A stretch of 17,387 nucleotides of DNA, from NCBI GenBank assembly GCA_015143735.1, contig VKHC01000142.1, positions 1 through 17,387 of the forward strand, in the 5' to 3' direction. The notes beneath the pieces are model-generated. The model was not told where the DNA came from. It saw nothing but the letters and a program-made list of their open reading frames with translations, and ran no database searches. A program made the translations under genes and the position numbers. The stretch is from Synura sp. LO234KE. Lineage: Eukaryota > Sar > Synurophyceae > Synurales > Mallomonadaceae. Below, piece after piece: positions 1-13,400 of the stretch. Within the stretch, counting starts at the first letter, position 1. Each line of letters begins with the position of its first letter.

Positions 1-1362
1 AATCACCAAATAGAGCGATAGAACCTAGACATCTCAATGTGAAAGAACGGTTATAAACAGTTGTGGCATTTGAAGTTTACGATCCGAAAGGCATATTAAA
101 AGAGACTTTATGACCCAAGAATTACAAACTCTTAACTAAACCAATGTACTTCTTCAGTATGCACTAGAACTTTGTTCCGGAGACATGCGCATAATGAAAA
201 GGAAATTAAATAATAATAATAGAAAAGGAATGCGGTCAAAAATATTAGAATACGAATAATATCCATCCATAAGATCTGTACATATGCTCATACTTGGGTA
301 ACAACCTGAGTCGAGCAGCTATCTGTAGCATAGGAGAGCTGAATTCTGGTTACAAACATATTAACAATAACGAAACCGGTTTCCGTAGAGATCTCGAATT
401 GTATCTCGTTTTTGTGATAGCACAAATATCAGGGACAAGAACGCGATGCAAAAATATTATTTCCTATACGCTTGCCCTTCTGTACACGGACAGCTTTATG
501 GTAGACTCTATAGAGTACGTAATTCCACTACTATTGTTTACTTCACCAAAGATATTAGCTTCTAGGTTGCTCACCAATGGGAACTGTGAGAAGAAGACGG
601 GGATAAAATTCCAATGACAAGCAGCATTATAAAAGCTTATGCAGATTTGAACGAGGACACAAATGACGAGCTCGACTACTTGATGCAACCTTTTCATAGG
701 AGTAACAGGCTTCGCCACATAAGACTTATGCAATGTCTTAAAATTACACTAATATAAACTCCAGCCTCCTTGATATCCTTATCCAAGCACTGCAATCGGA
801 ATTGGAGCCTCTATGCACATTCGGCAGAGAAGCAGCCAGGCAGTAAACAATCCATTAGGTTCCAGCGCTGAAATCGCCAAGTGTAGTTATTGAGAAGGGA
901 GAGAATTGATAGCCAGAGCCAACCCCTTGAAATCGTGCAACATATGAACCGCAAATCACAAGTTGTAGCAATTATCGCAAGTTTGTTATTAAATAATATT
1001 ATCCTTTGATACTTAGTTATAATGGAGAACAGAAGATTCCAAAGTAATTCGTTCAACAAGTTCTCATTTAACCGTTTTTCTACAAACCTTCCCTAATTTG
1101 ATGTTTTTACCTAACTCCTAATTAATTTCACTAATTTGATGCATAAACTTAATTTAAAACATATATTTTTCCTGTTATCACCTGCAATTTCAACTTTGCC
1201 TGCTCAAGATTTTCCCTCGGTTCGATCAGGCCGTTGCGGAGAGATTTTATTCAGTTAAGGCTAATAACGTTGTCAATTATTTTGTGCGATCTCCTGTCCA
1301 GCGTATTGAAATAACAAAAAAAAATAGAAAATATTTGGAAGCAGAAATTGTTACTTAAGTGA
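1..1362. other. Upstream non-coding region
   Basis: The stretch is AT-rich, especially 1080-1360, with many short A and T runs. The open frames here (for example 294-617 on + and 464-733 and 811-1059 on -) are short, have unremarkable composition, show no recognisable domain and do not join through convincing splice sites. I see no tRNA, rRNA or mobile element. The last 250 bases presumably hold the promoter and 5' UTR of the large gene, but no TATA box or initiator stands out enough to call. An A-rich tract lies at about 1311-1330 just before the start codon. Confidence 0.6.
1093..1141. repeat. 11-bp direct repeat in the presumed promoter
   Basis: The 11-mer ctaatttgatg occurs at 1093-1103 and again at 1131-1141, 38 bp apart start to start, in AT-rich DNA about 220-270 bp before the start codon. 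It could be a paired factor-binding site or chance in low-complexity sequence. The sequence shows only the repeat. Confidence 0.3.
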
Positions 1363-1440
1363 ATGATCGAGAGGTATTGCTGTCGAACTTTTTTTGTTTT
1401 ATCATGGATTTTCGTGCTTGTTCCTGTTTTCGTCCGAGGC
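1363..1440 (+). other. Signal peptide (residues 1-26)
   Basis: The N-terminus has a charged start (MIERYCCR), then a hydrophobic core of Phe, Val, Leu, Ile and Trp residues, and a likely cleavage near VRG/SLS. It directs the protein to the secretory pathway, as expected for the family. The exact cleavage site is a guess. Confidence 0.82.
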
Positions 1441-4400
1441 TCCTTAAGTACTGTATCTTTTCCCCCAGTTATATCATCTATTACTCCGTGGTTTGGTGGA
1501 GCTCAAGGAGGAACGATTGTCTCAATTTATGGAGCTAATTTCTCTCCAAATGGGCTATGGAGTGAAACTGTAGTGTATTTCGGTAACAACGAGTGTAAAT
1601 TTGATCGCTACCATTCAACCGACTCTGTTATATTCTGCACATCTCCAATATGCCAAACTGCTAACTGCCTGTCTTCTCCAACTTGGAATGGAAATGAATA
1701 CGTTACGGTTACCGTTTACGTGACCACAGTGGAAGGAATAGTGAGCGCCTCAACATCATTCATGTACTCTGGTAGCTGGACTCCTGGCGTCTTTCAGATG
1801 TCGCACACCGCTTGGGGAACAAGCATAGTATTCGTTGATGCATTTACGTATACAACAGATATCGATGATATCTCTATTACCCTGGGAGGTACAGCTGCAA
1901 AGAGTTTCTACGTCAATTCGACTGTTGTTAACTCAACAGTTCAGCTGGGAAACAGCAACGCAGATGTAGGTCTTGATGGTACTCTGAACCCAGAGACTTT
2001 TAGCGAGTACAGTTATGAAAAATACATTTATTATTTGCCGCCCGACGACCTGATAGCTGGGTACTACAATGTAACACTAACGCTGCAAAACGACTTTTCT
2101 CAGGGCATTAGAAGTACGGGCATAGCGAGAATGTACCCAAATCACAAGCTCTCAGACACTTACTGGTATTTCTACAACTACGATTCGACATTGTTGGGAA
2201 CGGTATTCTCTCTGGCTTTGTTTCCTGCGATATCCTCGGTGACCCCTTCGAGTGGAAGCATCGCAGGCGGTACGCTCGTCACCATTCAAGGCTTTGGTTT
2301 CGCCAATCTGCCGCAGCGACTCACAGTGTATGTCGCGGGTGTGCCCTGCGACGTACAATCGGCGAGTGATAATTTCGTGACGTGCGTAACGCGGATGAGC
2401 ACGATCAGTCATCCTCAGTCTCTCATATCGCCACGTACGAACACTTTTATAAACCAACAATTGGTACTGGACAACGCGCGCGGCTTCGGTTCCCCCGGTT
2501 GGTGGGTGAAGATGTGGGACTATAACGACTACGTGAACAACAGGGTGGGAGTAGACGCTTACGCCAAGCAATCCTTTGGGTGGAGGGAGGGAATGTACTT
2601 CTCTCTGTACAACCTTTTCGGCTCAAACTGGCCCGCCACTTTGGGTTTCAACTCGAACAGTTATATTTATAACTATTTCTCCGCTGACATCGCGACAACG
2701 TTTGTGGCGCCGTTCACCGGGTACTACACCTTCTACATATGCGTGGATGATGCGGGGTCTCTCTACATGTCCAACGTCGGTGTTGGTGTGTCTGAAACCC
2801 TGCTGGCCTCGGATCCTACGTATTGCGCAGATGGCAATTTTTGGAGTTACAAAAGTCAGACGTCGAAGGGCGTGGCGCTGTTCAAGGGACAGCGAATCTA
2901 TCTGCGCCTGCGCTCGGTGCGTGCGGTCAATCACTCATACGGCACCTGCAATACTTTATCATTGAGTTCTGATGTTTTTATAATTTATTTTTGCTCGTAT
3001 GATTCCGAAGTTGACCAGGTCGAGCGATGATGTCGAATGGAATATATTCGATTTAGAACCTGAGAATACTAATATTTCTTTTTGTCGACAAATATGATTC
3101 TCCTTCAGACGAACACGGGCGGCGCTGACTTATCGGAGATCGCCTTGAAGATAGACCCACAGTTTGACTCGACGGGAAACCTTGTCGACGCGTTCGTGCC
3201 GACGTCTATGCCTACTGGAGTGCCAACGGGATCCCCATCTGCACAGCCGAGTGCTCAACCGACCTCTCAACCGACCGCCCAACCGAGTGCGCAACCCTCT
3301 CAGCGTCCGTCGGGACAGCCATCCGGGCAGCCCAGTAGTCACCCGATCGCTCATCCCTCTAGATTGCCCACCCCGATGCCGTCCGTTTCACCAACCCTTT
3401 CGCCCGCGTACTCCACTACTCCTAGTCTTATCCCAACGACAGAACCGAGTGCCCTGCCATCTCCCCGACCTTCGGGATACCCCTCTGGTCGTCCATCGAG
3501 ACCTCCCACACCGTTACCCACACTATCCCCGTCCGTTACGCCCACACCGCCGCCAAGCCTTGCGCCGTCCCATCAGCCCATCACCGCTCTTCCCTCCGCG
3601 CTTCCCACCTTAGAGTACTTTCTCTCACATTTCCCCACCGGAGTGCCGAGCGGACAACCGAGCAAAGTTCCTGACGCGGTGCCCACGGGGATCCCGACAA
3701 TGCACCACTTCAATTCTGTGCCCAGCATAATTCCTTCGAATGGTCCAGTACATAACTTTCAGGATATGGTGGCTGAAGTGGGGCGCATGAATATTGAGGA
3801 CATCGATGAAACATTCGGAACGGGGATCACCTCTGGGTTGGAATCGGATAGCAGATTGGACAGCGCGTCGACTTATGCTCCGACTGGACAGCCGACGGGA
3901 AATCCATCCGCCCAGCCATCTGGTCAGCCTACTGGTATACCGATAGTGAGGCAGTCCGTCCGTCCGACTTCCCTCACAAGCATTCCGAGTCTTTCTCCGA
4001 CTGGTCTTCGTGGCCCTAGTTCGCGATCACCCTCTGCCATACCTGTGGTTATTCCTGTGGTTCCAGTTCCTACATTTCAACCGACTGTGTTACCAACTGC
4101 GGCGCCGACTCTAGTTGCCAATCCCCTGCCTTTGGGACTGAGAGCGCATCACTCACTTCGGGAAATACAGGTTGTCGGCTTATCTTTCAACTATCAGCGC
4201 GAAATCCAGGTAAGTGGAGTCCGTGTCACTTTACATCCACAGCTTACGCGATTCTACAGGGAGTGATATTTAAGAATGCTTCCGGTGGCTCCTTCAAGCT
4301 TATTCTGCCTTCATCCTTCGTGACGACTTCGATATCATACACGGCATCGGCCAGTCAGATCCAGTCAGCTCTTCAGACGGCGGCTAGTGCGTCGTCCAGC

Positions 4401-7400
4401 TCTGCCTGCTACTATTTCTCAGTCACTAAAATCTCTCGGTCTAACTACTTGGAACTCGACATCACCTTCCAGACCGACAACGCATCCCCTTTGCCTCTGT
4501 TTCAAGCTTACACCGCAACCTTGCTAGGTATGTATGAAGCAATTAAATGTGTAGGCTGTTATTCTCGTGGTAACGTTTTCGATTGTTGTCATCCACCAGG
4601 TCCACAACCATCCTTCTCCTCGAAATACATTCAGTTCCATTCTACTATTCCCTCTGGAACATTCAACTTAAATCTAGGCGGCACTGCGATATCCGGAATC
4701 AGCGTCTCCTCTTCCGTCGACAACATGTACAACGCAATCACAGGAGCGAATAGCCTCTTCAATGTAAGTTGTTTCCATGAAGTATTGCTGAAAATTATTT
4801 ATTCCTCTTTGCCGACTTCTTGGTTGCACATAAAGGTAAACGTGTACCGCAACGGCGGTTTCTACACGGGATACACGTGGTCGGTAACCTTCGTGACCCC
4901 GCGCGGTCCTGTGCCCAAGATGACAATCGACACTTCCGGAGTCATCGCCGACTCGATCGTGGGGTATGTGAATGAGCTCCGCAAGGGCAGCGAGTACTCC
5001 CTATGGTTTGAGCAGATCCCTGCCTGGATGACGGAGGTCCCTGTGGCCTGGGCGACACCCAAGACTCCCAGTAATGTCGAGCTCTTCCTCCAGACGAATA
5101 ACGGGGATACGCTGAAAGCTGTGTGTGACGGGTCCGGGGAACAGTCCCCAGGATTCACGGGAGTCACTGGCGGCAGCGAATCGGATTGTGCGTTTACATA
5201 TGCGGCCTCATCCACTCCTGTAGTCTCGGACTACTATATGGCCTATCATGGCCTGCAAGCGATAAATATAACCATCGCTGGTAGTGGATTTCTCCTTGGT
5301 TGGCCGAACAATAGCGTCACTGTGACCATAGCGAATCAGGCTTGTGCTGTGCACTTCAGGAGTAATTCGTTGATCCAGTGCAATGTGACAAGTGTCCCAT
5401 GGGGATATCACAGCGTAGTCGTAAACCTTCCCGGGTACGGCGATGCTCTGAAGACCACAAACAAGACTCTGTACTTCAAGCAAAAGATATATTCGGTATC
5501 TCCTGTCACCGGCAGCTTGGCCGGAGGTCAGGTTCTAACGTTTACTGGAAGAGGATTCCGCTCCACTGCCTACGTCACTTTAGCGGGCAGAGTGTGCCAG
5601 CTTCTCAGTTGGACGTCTTCATTAATTTCTTGTAGGACTCCTTCTAGTGTTGTCGGGCTTGTTGGCGTTACGCCTAAGGTAGATGGATTCGCCGCCCCGA
5701 CGAACTACACCTACCTACTCGGTAGCACACCTCTGGTATATTCCACGTTCCCCCGTAACATATCGTCGGCAATCACCACGTCGTTGTTCATCACCGGCGA
5801 CAGACTTGGTGGGGTCGAGACGGTTGTGACCGTAAACGAGCAGAATTGCGTCATTGTAACCGCGTCGGACACAGCCATCGAGTGTATCCTTAGCAGAAGC
5901 ACCACAGCCACTCTTGTAAGATCGTGTGACCTGGTAGTCTACCGTCCGGATTTCGGCTACGCGGGTGAGCTTGGAAGCCCCTACGCGCTTCCAGTCGTAA
6001 AGCGCGGGTTTGAGGTGTCCTCAGTATATCCTAGCAGCGGTAGCTTGATGGGAGGAACGTCTCTTTTGGTAACAGGATTTGGGTTTCTTGCCGGCAGTCC
6101 TGGTCGCCACTCCTTGTCGCTGTCCAAAACCAGCGTTACGATTAGTCAGTACGATCAGCTCCTCGTCTTTCTCGGGTATTACGTTGGCACGAACTTCAGC
6201 GAATCCTGCAACGTCACTTCCGTTACTTTCTTCCACTTAGAATGTACCATTCCCGAGGGTAAGTACGGACCCGCCGACTCGTCCTTCATCGCATCCGTAA
6301 CACTCAACTCGCTCACGACGGTGTCCGCGGACGGGAACAACAGCACGTTTTACCAATTGAGTAGCCGCACACCTGGACTCCACGACGCTCAAGTGGTCGG
6401 AATAACCAAGAACGGTTCGGTTTACCTCAATATCTCCGGAATCCATCTTACCGAGGGAAATTTGTCTGTTTGGGCTGGCCCTTACAGTTGTATGACCATC
6501 AGTGTTTTTGACAAAAGCACTTATGTGTTTTGTCCTGATTTGGTGGCAGGCTATTACGTCCTGTCTGGGTTCGTAGAGGGTCTGGGCTATGCGTCCACGT
6601 CAGCGTCCTTCACTCTCCATGTCCGCGTCCTGTCTTTAACCGCTCTGTCCAATCAAGGATCAGCTGCTGGCGGAACACCGATCGTCCTCGCTGGTTACGG
6701 GTTCTCGCCGAATTGTTCTGCAAATACTATCGGGGTCATGTTCAGCGGATCCTCGGTCTTCCAGAACAACTCCGAGATTCTCACGTGCTCTCAGACGAGC
6801 ATTACAGTGCTAACACCGAATGTCGTTGCTCAATTGGGAACGTCCTCGACGTGGTCCAAGTCGTCAGGGAAAAGCGTGGTTGAAGTGGCGGTTTATGTCG
6901 GAGGAACGCTCTCCGTGGCTTCCCAATCCGTGATTTTACAGCAACTACCGTCTGTCACGCCCTCTGTTTCGGTCAGTGCGTCCTCTGGGTACTCCGGAGC
7001 CTCGCTGACAGTCACGGTGACAGCAACGACAACTTTTAATGCTGCGAAGTCTTCCGTAGAATTCGGAGCCGTTCCTTGTTCCTCCCTGGTCTTGTCCAGC
7101 TCGTCGAGTAAAACGGCTACGTGGACTTGCGTAGTACCTCAATTGCCGGCGGGGTCCTACTCCGTACGAGCAAATGCGTGGCCGCTGGGATACGCTGTTT
7201 TGTCTACCGGTTTATACCCAAGTTTTTCCTCTCTGTTTAAAGTAAATAAATTGAACAGTTTCGTTAGCGCGAGTGTGGGCGGTGGGGCGTCCATTTCGCT
7301 GGTTGGCAAGGGCTTCTCTAGCGCCACGAACATATCTGCTTGTGGTCAGATTTTTAGTTGCTCGTCGACAAATTACTTTTCCACCAACTGTACGATCCCA

Positions 7401-10400
7401 GCGCTGCAAACAAAAGATTCAGTGTTACACTTTGAGGCCATGAATCTGACCAGGGATTTGATCGTTACCTTGAATGGTACTGTGTATGGTTCCACTTCGT
7501 CCTCGTACTACATAAATCGTGCAGCGGATGGAAATTATGCGACATACTACCAAGATCATACAGTGGGGTGCTACGTCGGTCTCAAGCTCGCTGCAGGATA
7601 TGTCGCCCGCCCTTATCGGATGAGATTCTACCCTCGCATCCAATACTCCACTCAAATTAATGGGGTGATATTTGAAGCGAGCAGCAATGGAGGCCAGACG
7701 TACGTGACGTTAGGGGCGATGCAAACCGCGCACGAAGGCTGGAATTACATTGATCCAGTAGGCAATCATACGAATGGTTGGTTCAATGCTTTTCGCTATC
7801 GATCTACGAATCCGATATTGAGTTCATCGTATTGCTTTATCGCGGAGGTGCAGTTTCTCGGCACATATGCTTATGCCAGCTCTGCTTGCGCGATAACGGT
7901 AACTGCCGCAGGTAAATCGTATTACCCGGGCAATGTTACGTACGGTCATTACGAGTACACGCCTACCATAACATCACTTACGCCCTCGAACGGCACCGCT
8001 CTCGGTGGAACACTGCTAACTTTATTCGGTACAAATTTCTTATCACCGATCGGCCTCCCTCCCGAAGTCTCTATAAGCGGAGTTCCGTGTGCGGTTCGGA
8101 GCCACTCGGCGGCACTGATAACTTGTACTACGGGAATTCGAAGTCCAGATAACGTCCTCCCCACCACACTTAATGTTTATGTCCCTGGACACGGGAATTC
8201 TATCTCAGCGGACAGCTCTGTTTACCTGTACATCGACCGCTGGAGCGCCCTCACAAGCTGGAAAAATCAGGAGCCCCCAGTGGACGGAGACCTGGTCTGG
8301 GTTCCTCAAGGCCAAGTTATCATGTTGGATGTCTTTACCCCTGTGCTTACCGCGCTCATTATCGAAGGTTCCGTGTACGTGGATACAGAGAAAGATGTTA
8401 GTGTGGATGCGACTTATATCTTCGTTATGGGTGGGGTTTTCCAAATCGGTACGGCTGATCAGCCATATGAGCGGAACGCGACGATCACACTGCATGGTGA
8501 CCGGTGAGTGGAGGATTTAAATTAACCATTTATGCAGGCGATGAGTATATCCTTTAACACTTGACAATCCTTAGGTACAATACAATTGAACTTCCGAGAA
8601 TAGGTGCCAAGGTGATGGCAGTAGCATCTACAGGTGCCGACGCTGCCGTCATTGGCTCTGCGTGTATTAACTATTCGTTTAATTACAGGCGTACCTGATA
8701 CCGGTTTGGATTCTGGGTTTTACTTGCCCAGTAGGAACACCGGTCAGATCGAGCTGCACGGCCGTAAGCGCTTGAGAACGTGGACCAAACTTCGCCAGAC
8801 CGCCCACGCTGGAGATAATTTCTTTGTAACATCCGAGCGAGTGGACTTTGCGCCGGGAGAGAATTTAGTTCTCCCTGGAACAGAAGTTCCATCCGATATA
8901 TTTTCTCCTGAGGGCTTTGGTATTGATCAGGTAAGGGACCCTAAAATGACTAAGTTACGAGATCGGTGTCAGTTGCGAGCAATCTTTACTTGGGAGGTGG
9001 GATTCTAGTTTAGATTTCGTGCATAAAAATTCATGTAACCAGGCAGATTTTGGCAATCACAATTTTATTCCGTTTCGATAGCATGGGTATTTTGTTGTTT
9101 TCCACGGCGACCTCATTGATTCTGTATCATGTATTCATAGGTTACAGTGTTGAAGAATTTGGATGGATTTACAATCTACGTGACGGCCCCCCTACAGTTC
9201 ACGCATAGAGCAGAAGTTGTCGAGATTGAGGGTCGCACAATTGACTTACGAGGAGAGGTTGGGCTGCTCACAAGAAATATTGTAGTGCAAGGAGATTCTA
9301 ATAGTCAAGCACAGCAGTATGGGGTTCACAATGTCGCGATGATGTCTGGCATTTTCAGGTTTCATTTCTTGCTACGGTGTATTTTTCGTTAATCCTTAAC
9401 TTTTCATTTTTTTGCACACGAAGATACGAAAATCTTGAAGTGCGGTTCTGCGGCCAAGCTTTTAACTTTGGTAAATCATTACTTATTTCATGAAGTTGAT
9501 GTTGATAAATGCGCTGATATTTTTTAATCGCATGCATCAGGTCGCTACTGCACTCACTCCCATAAGGCTGGTAGCATGGAAGGAAGTTACGTGAAAGCCA
9601 ACAGTATCCACAATAGCTTCCAGAGAGCCTGTACCACTCACGATACTTGGAACTGGGAGGTATAATAGCGTTCGTCTTTGTGTCCACCGATTTATTTGTC
9701 TTGTTCTTCAACTCTGCTCGTCACGATTTATTTGTCTTGTTCTTCAACTCTGCTCGTCAGGTTCGTGACAACGTCGCTTTTAATGTTCGTGGGCATACGT
9801 ATTTTGTGGAAGATGGCACGGAGCACGGAAACTCCATAACAGGAAATCTCGGTAACCTAAATATGTAATATTCGATGAGACCCATGTTGTTTTATTGATA
9901 TTGCCACCAACAACATTTAGGAGTGTACACCAGACGGAGCAGTTCGTTGCTTATGTCGGATAGAAAGCCGGCAGTATTCTGGACGGCCACTCCTGAGAAT
10001 TATTGGTACAATAATGTCGGAACCAATAGTATGGGGCAAGGCCATTGGTTTGAGCTTGCTCTCACGCCAGGTAAAAAAATCATACGTTAACCCAAATTCA
10101 AAATTACCCCTCTGGAATATTGTGATGCTCTGTAGGAGGGGGGGACGATGATGTGAACATATGTCCGGTACACAGCTACTTGGGAGGATTTGCAAACAAT
10201 ACCTGTAAGTACTTTTGCGGCTGAGAAAAGGAAATAATTTGTATAATGTCGTTCCTGCTGGCATGCGCACTAGTCCGAGCGAATTTCGACAAGGGCCTGC
10301 GCATCTACCCGCAATATAGTCCGTTGGAAAACCCTTGTGACGAAACGTCAGATCCAGCCCCGCAATACCTCTATAAAATACTCTCTTACCGAAACGCAGG

Positions 10401-13400
10401 AGATGGTATCTTCTCTAAGAGACACGGTACACGATCATGAAAAATTCTGATTTCTCTAAATGATTTGCTTTTTATTGGCTTCGTAAACTATTTCGCGAGA
10501 ACAGGCGACTTACATTTCAAGAACTGCACGTTGCTGGAGAACGGGTAGGTTGTAGTTGCACTCGAGACGTGCATTTCAGAATAAGGTTGAATCTGTTATA
10601 CCTGTTTTGATAGAGGAAACGAATTGGATATTATCAAGTACGTGTTCGTGAACTACACCTACAACCCTGCCTTCAAAGATGGACTCTTCATTGGTCGACT
10701 ACCTGAGTCGTTCAATCAAAATGAGGTAAGATATGTATGTATGTATGACCGCGCTGCCCAATAATATTCTTCATTTCGCAGGATTTGGGGCGAACCGCTG
10801 TCCATTTGCCCCAGGTAACTTTCTTTCGTTGCTAACCGGTATCAAGTTAAATTATTCGTTCGTTCGTTTATTTTAGGACGAGTATTATTACTTGGACGGT
10901 GCAACTTTTGTGAACTACGGGCAAACTCCTTTGATTACAGGTTGCAACTCTTGCTTGGACGGCGAATTCATGAAGCAGGGAGGATTTACTTACCGCACAA
11001 ATCGAATTAAAATGGTCAATAGGTGAGTGTTAACACGCTAGGCTACACGTAATTTGGTTTGACTAGATATATGTAGCACTAAGCTTCTCACGTGGTCTGC
11101 AAACTACAAGGAAATCTTCTGGGACCTTGACGGTTCGATGGCAGGGCAGCCTAATTCCATGATCGTGAAGGCTTTTAGTTTCATAAACTGGACGAGTGAC
11201 ACATCTGGTCTCGACCCCTGGGTGCGACTCAAGTGTCCTCACTTAACCCGCAAATTACCTGTCATTAACCATATTTTCGTGGTTTAGAAATACGAAAACG
11301 CGCTGTTGGTTCATAATCACACCCGAGCACGTCGTATTGAAATCGATAACATTACTCCAGATTCACAATTATCTTACACGGGTGAGAAATATTTATGGCA
11401 CTGACTCTTAATTTCAGACTTAAGACGTTTTGCGACAGATTTGACTATTGAGACTCGAAATGGAAGAGACAGATTCTACTTCCTCCCTCTGGACAGCTAC
11501 GGATGGGTCGTAACGGTCGTAGAGGGACACGAGTATAAGTAAGAGATTTGACTCGCAATTGTCGTCGAGTGTCACGTCTTGGACACCTTATATTTACTTT
11601 CGATTCAGAATCGAATGGGCGGACGCTGGTCTTTCAGCGAGGACGATGAACTTCACTTTATCCAATCCCTCGTATTTGTTTGAGTCGATTCAACAAAAAC
11701 GACCAGAGTCTGTGGGGATCACATTCTCGCCCTATAAATACGACTACCGCCCATATAGTTTTAATGTGACTTACGCAGGTGCGTGCAGAAACCAAAACAT
11801 TTTGGTCTCGATCTCCTGTTAAATCTATTTACTTCTTGTGCTTGTCAGGACATATGGCTCGTGCATCATTGAATAGCACTGTTTCCCTGAATAGTACGAT
11901 GTCATCTACGCAATTCGTGAACGGTACAATGTTGACGGTATTGTCGACAAAAGGAGCCAACTTGGGCGCCATAACAGTAAGCGCTTCCTACTACCTTTCT
12001 GTACTATGTCAAGTTTTCTATTCTCCAGCCATTTGGAGCTTATTTGAACGCGGTACTATGCCCTCCCAAAGGTTGCTACACACCGAACGGCATAGATCTC
12101 ATCACGAAATCGTTTTGGAGCGACCCCACTTCCTGGATTGGCGGACAGGTTCCAACCGCGAACCAGGATGTAAGTAAAAGTCTTATGTCAACGCCGTGTT
12201 TCAATGTAATCTCTTTGTGGGTATGTTCAGGCGATTGTGAACGCTACTCGATGGATAGTAATGGACATCGTTCCCCCGCAGCTGGGATGCATAAAGATTT
12301 ACGGGAAACTGACCTTGCTTCCGAATTTGAATGCAACAATAGTGGTTACGTGCATCGAGGTAATTTACCTTGTGAATAGGATTGCACATCAATTGAATCT
12401 TGTCCGCCTTTCTTAGGTGTACGGTATATTAGACATATCCGACGGTGAAGGGGGACCTTACAAGGGTACGGCGAACATCGTCATTTACGGCACCAAGCAA
12501 AACTCGGTTCCGATGATCGTTGGTAAGTGCGTATAATTATGCTATCTTCGATATGCTGATGCCGCGTTTGATTTTGCTGTTTATAAAGGAGAGGGTAAAT
12601 TCCTGGGATCCAAATGCATAGCGGTGATGGGAGAGTTTACTGCTATTGGGAAACCTACGTACAGGAGCTGGTCACGACTCAATGCTACTGCGTATGCAGG
12701 TTCCAATACCGTTGTGTTACACGACGTTGTGCCCTGGTCTGCGGGAGACCAAGTAGTCTTATCACCCACCGGTTACTTCACCAAGAGTGGCGGGCTGTGG
12801 AGCGATCAGGGCGGGAGTGTGGAGATTCTAACCATCATACAAGTTACTCGGTCCACCTCATACAAGGGCACTGTGCTTACTTTGAGCGGGCACCTGAACC
12901 AAACGCATTTGTGTACCATGGTCGAGGGATCGTCATTTTGCGGCGCTGTCGGGTTGTTGACTCGCAGTGTTGTAATCTCGTCCAGGGACTCTGAGGACCC
13001 GAGCACAAGTTCCTTTGGGTTCGGTGGGCACATCGCCGTGATTGACTTGATTAAAGGAGTGGATGGCGTCTCTGCATCATTCAGCGGATCCGTTACATTG
13101 AGAAACGTGGAGTTTAAGAACTTGGGACAGTTGAATTCCGACCGTTATGCTATTTCGTTCAGTTACGAGGGATCGCATCAACCTAGCGTGGTGAGCAACT
13201 GTTCCTTCTATAACGGATACAGCATCGCGGTTCGAGCTTGTAAGTTATTGATATTTGTGGATTGTAACATTTTTTAAAGCTATATATATGCAGCGTCGAC
13301 TCGTGGCCTACTTTTGGAGGGGAATGTGGCTGTAAATAATACACAGAGCGCTATATACATCGAGAAAGGCTGCAGTAACTACACTGTAGCATACAACTTG

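Larger units (their letters stand above)
4156..4835 (+). other. Beta-rich segment after the linker (exons 2-4, residues 868-1029)
   Basis: The segment starts LREIQVVGLSFNYQ at the end of exon 2, crosses intron 2 (4210-4259, 50 bp, gtaagt...ctacag) to GVIFKNASGGSFKL, and continues through exons 3 (4260-4527) and 4 (4600-4763). It contains two similar units, each a 'sGtFxLxLgG...SISYxASxxxxxxAL' strand set: FKLILPSSF...ISYTASASQIQSAL and FNLNLGGTAISGISVSS...NMYNAI. Fibrocystin-L proteins have comparable units between PA14 and the IPT array. I do not recognise a named Pfam family with certainty. Confidence 0.6.

Noticed and set aside
294-1059. Short open frames upstream of the large gene on both strands
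   Set aside because: No domain, no conserved motif, poor start context and AT-rich composition; no splice sites that join them into a longer frame.
2152-2571. 139-codon minus-strand open frame
   Set aside because: It overlaps the IPT/PA14 coding of exon 1 and has Arg/His-rich composition typical of a shadow frame.
3164-3613. 149-codon plus-strand frame in the Pro-rich linker
   Set aside because: It is an out-of-phase reading of the repeat, Arg- and His-rich; the in-phase frame continues from PA14 and into exon 3.
1363-8503. Two adjacent genes rather than one
   Set aside because: Exons 1-5 and 6-46 join in phase, exon 5 ends in the middle of a G8 domain completed by exon 6, and there is no promoter-like gap or polyadenylation region between them.
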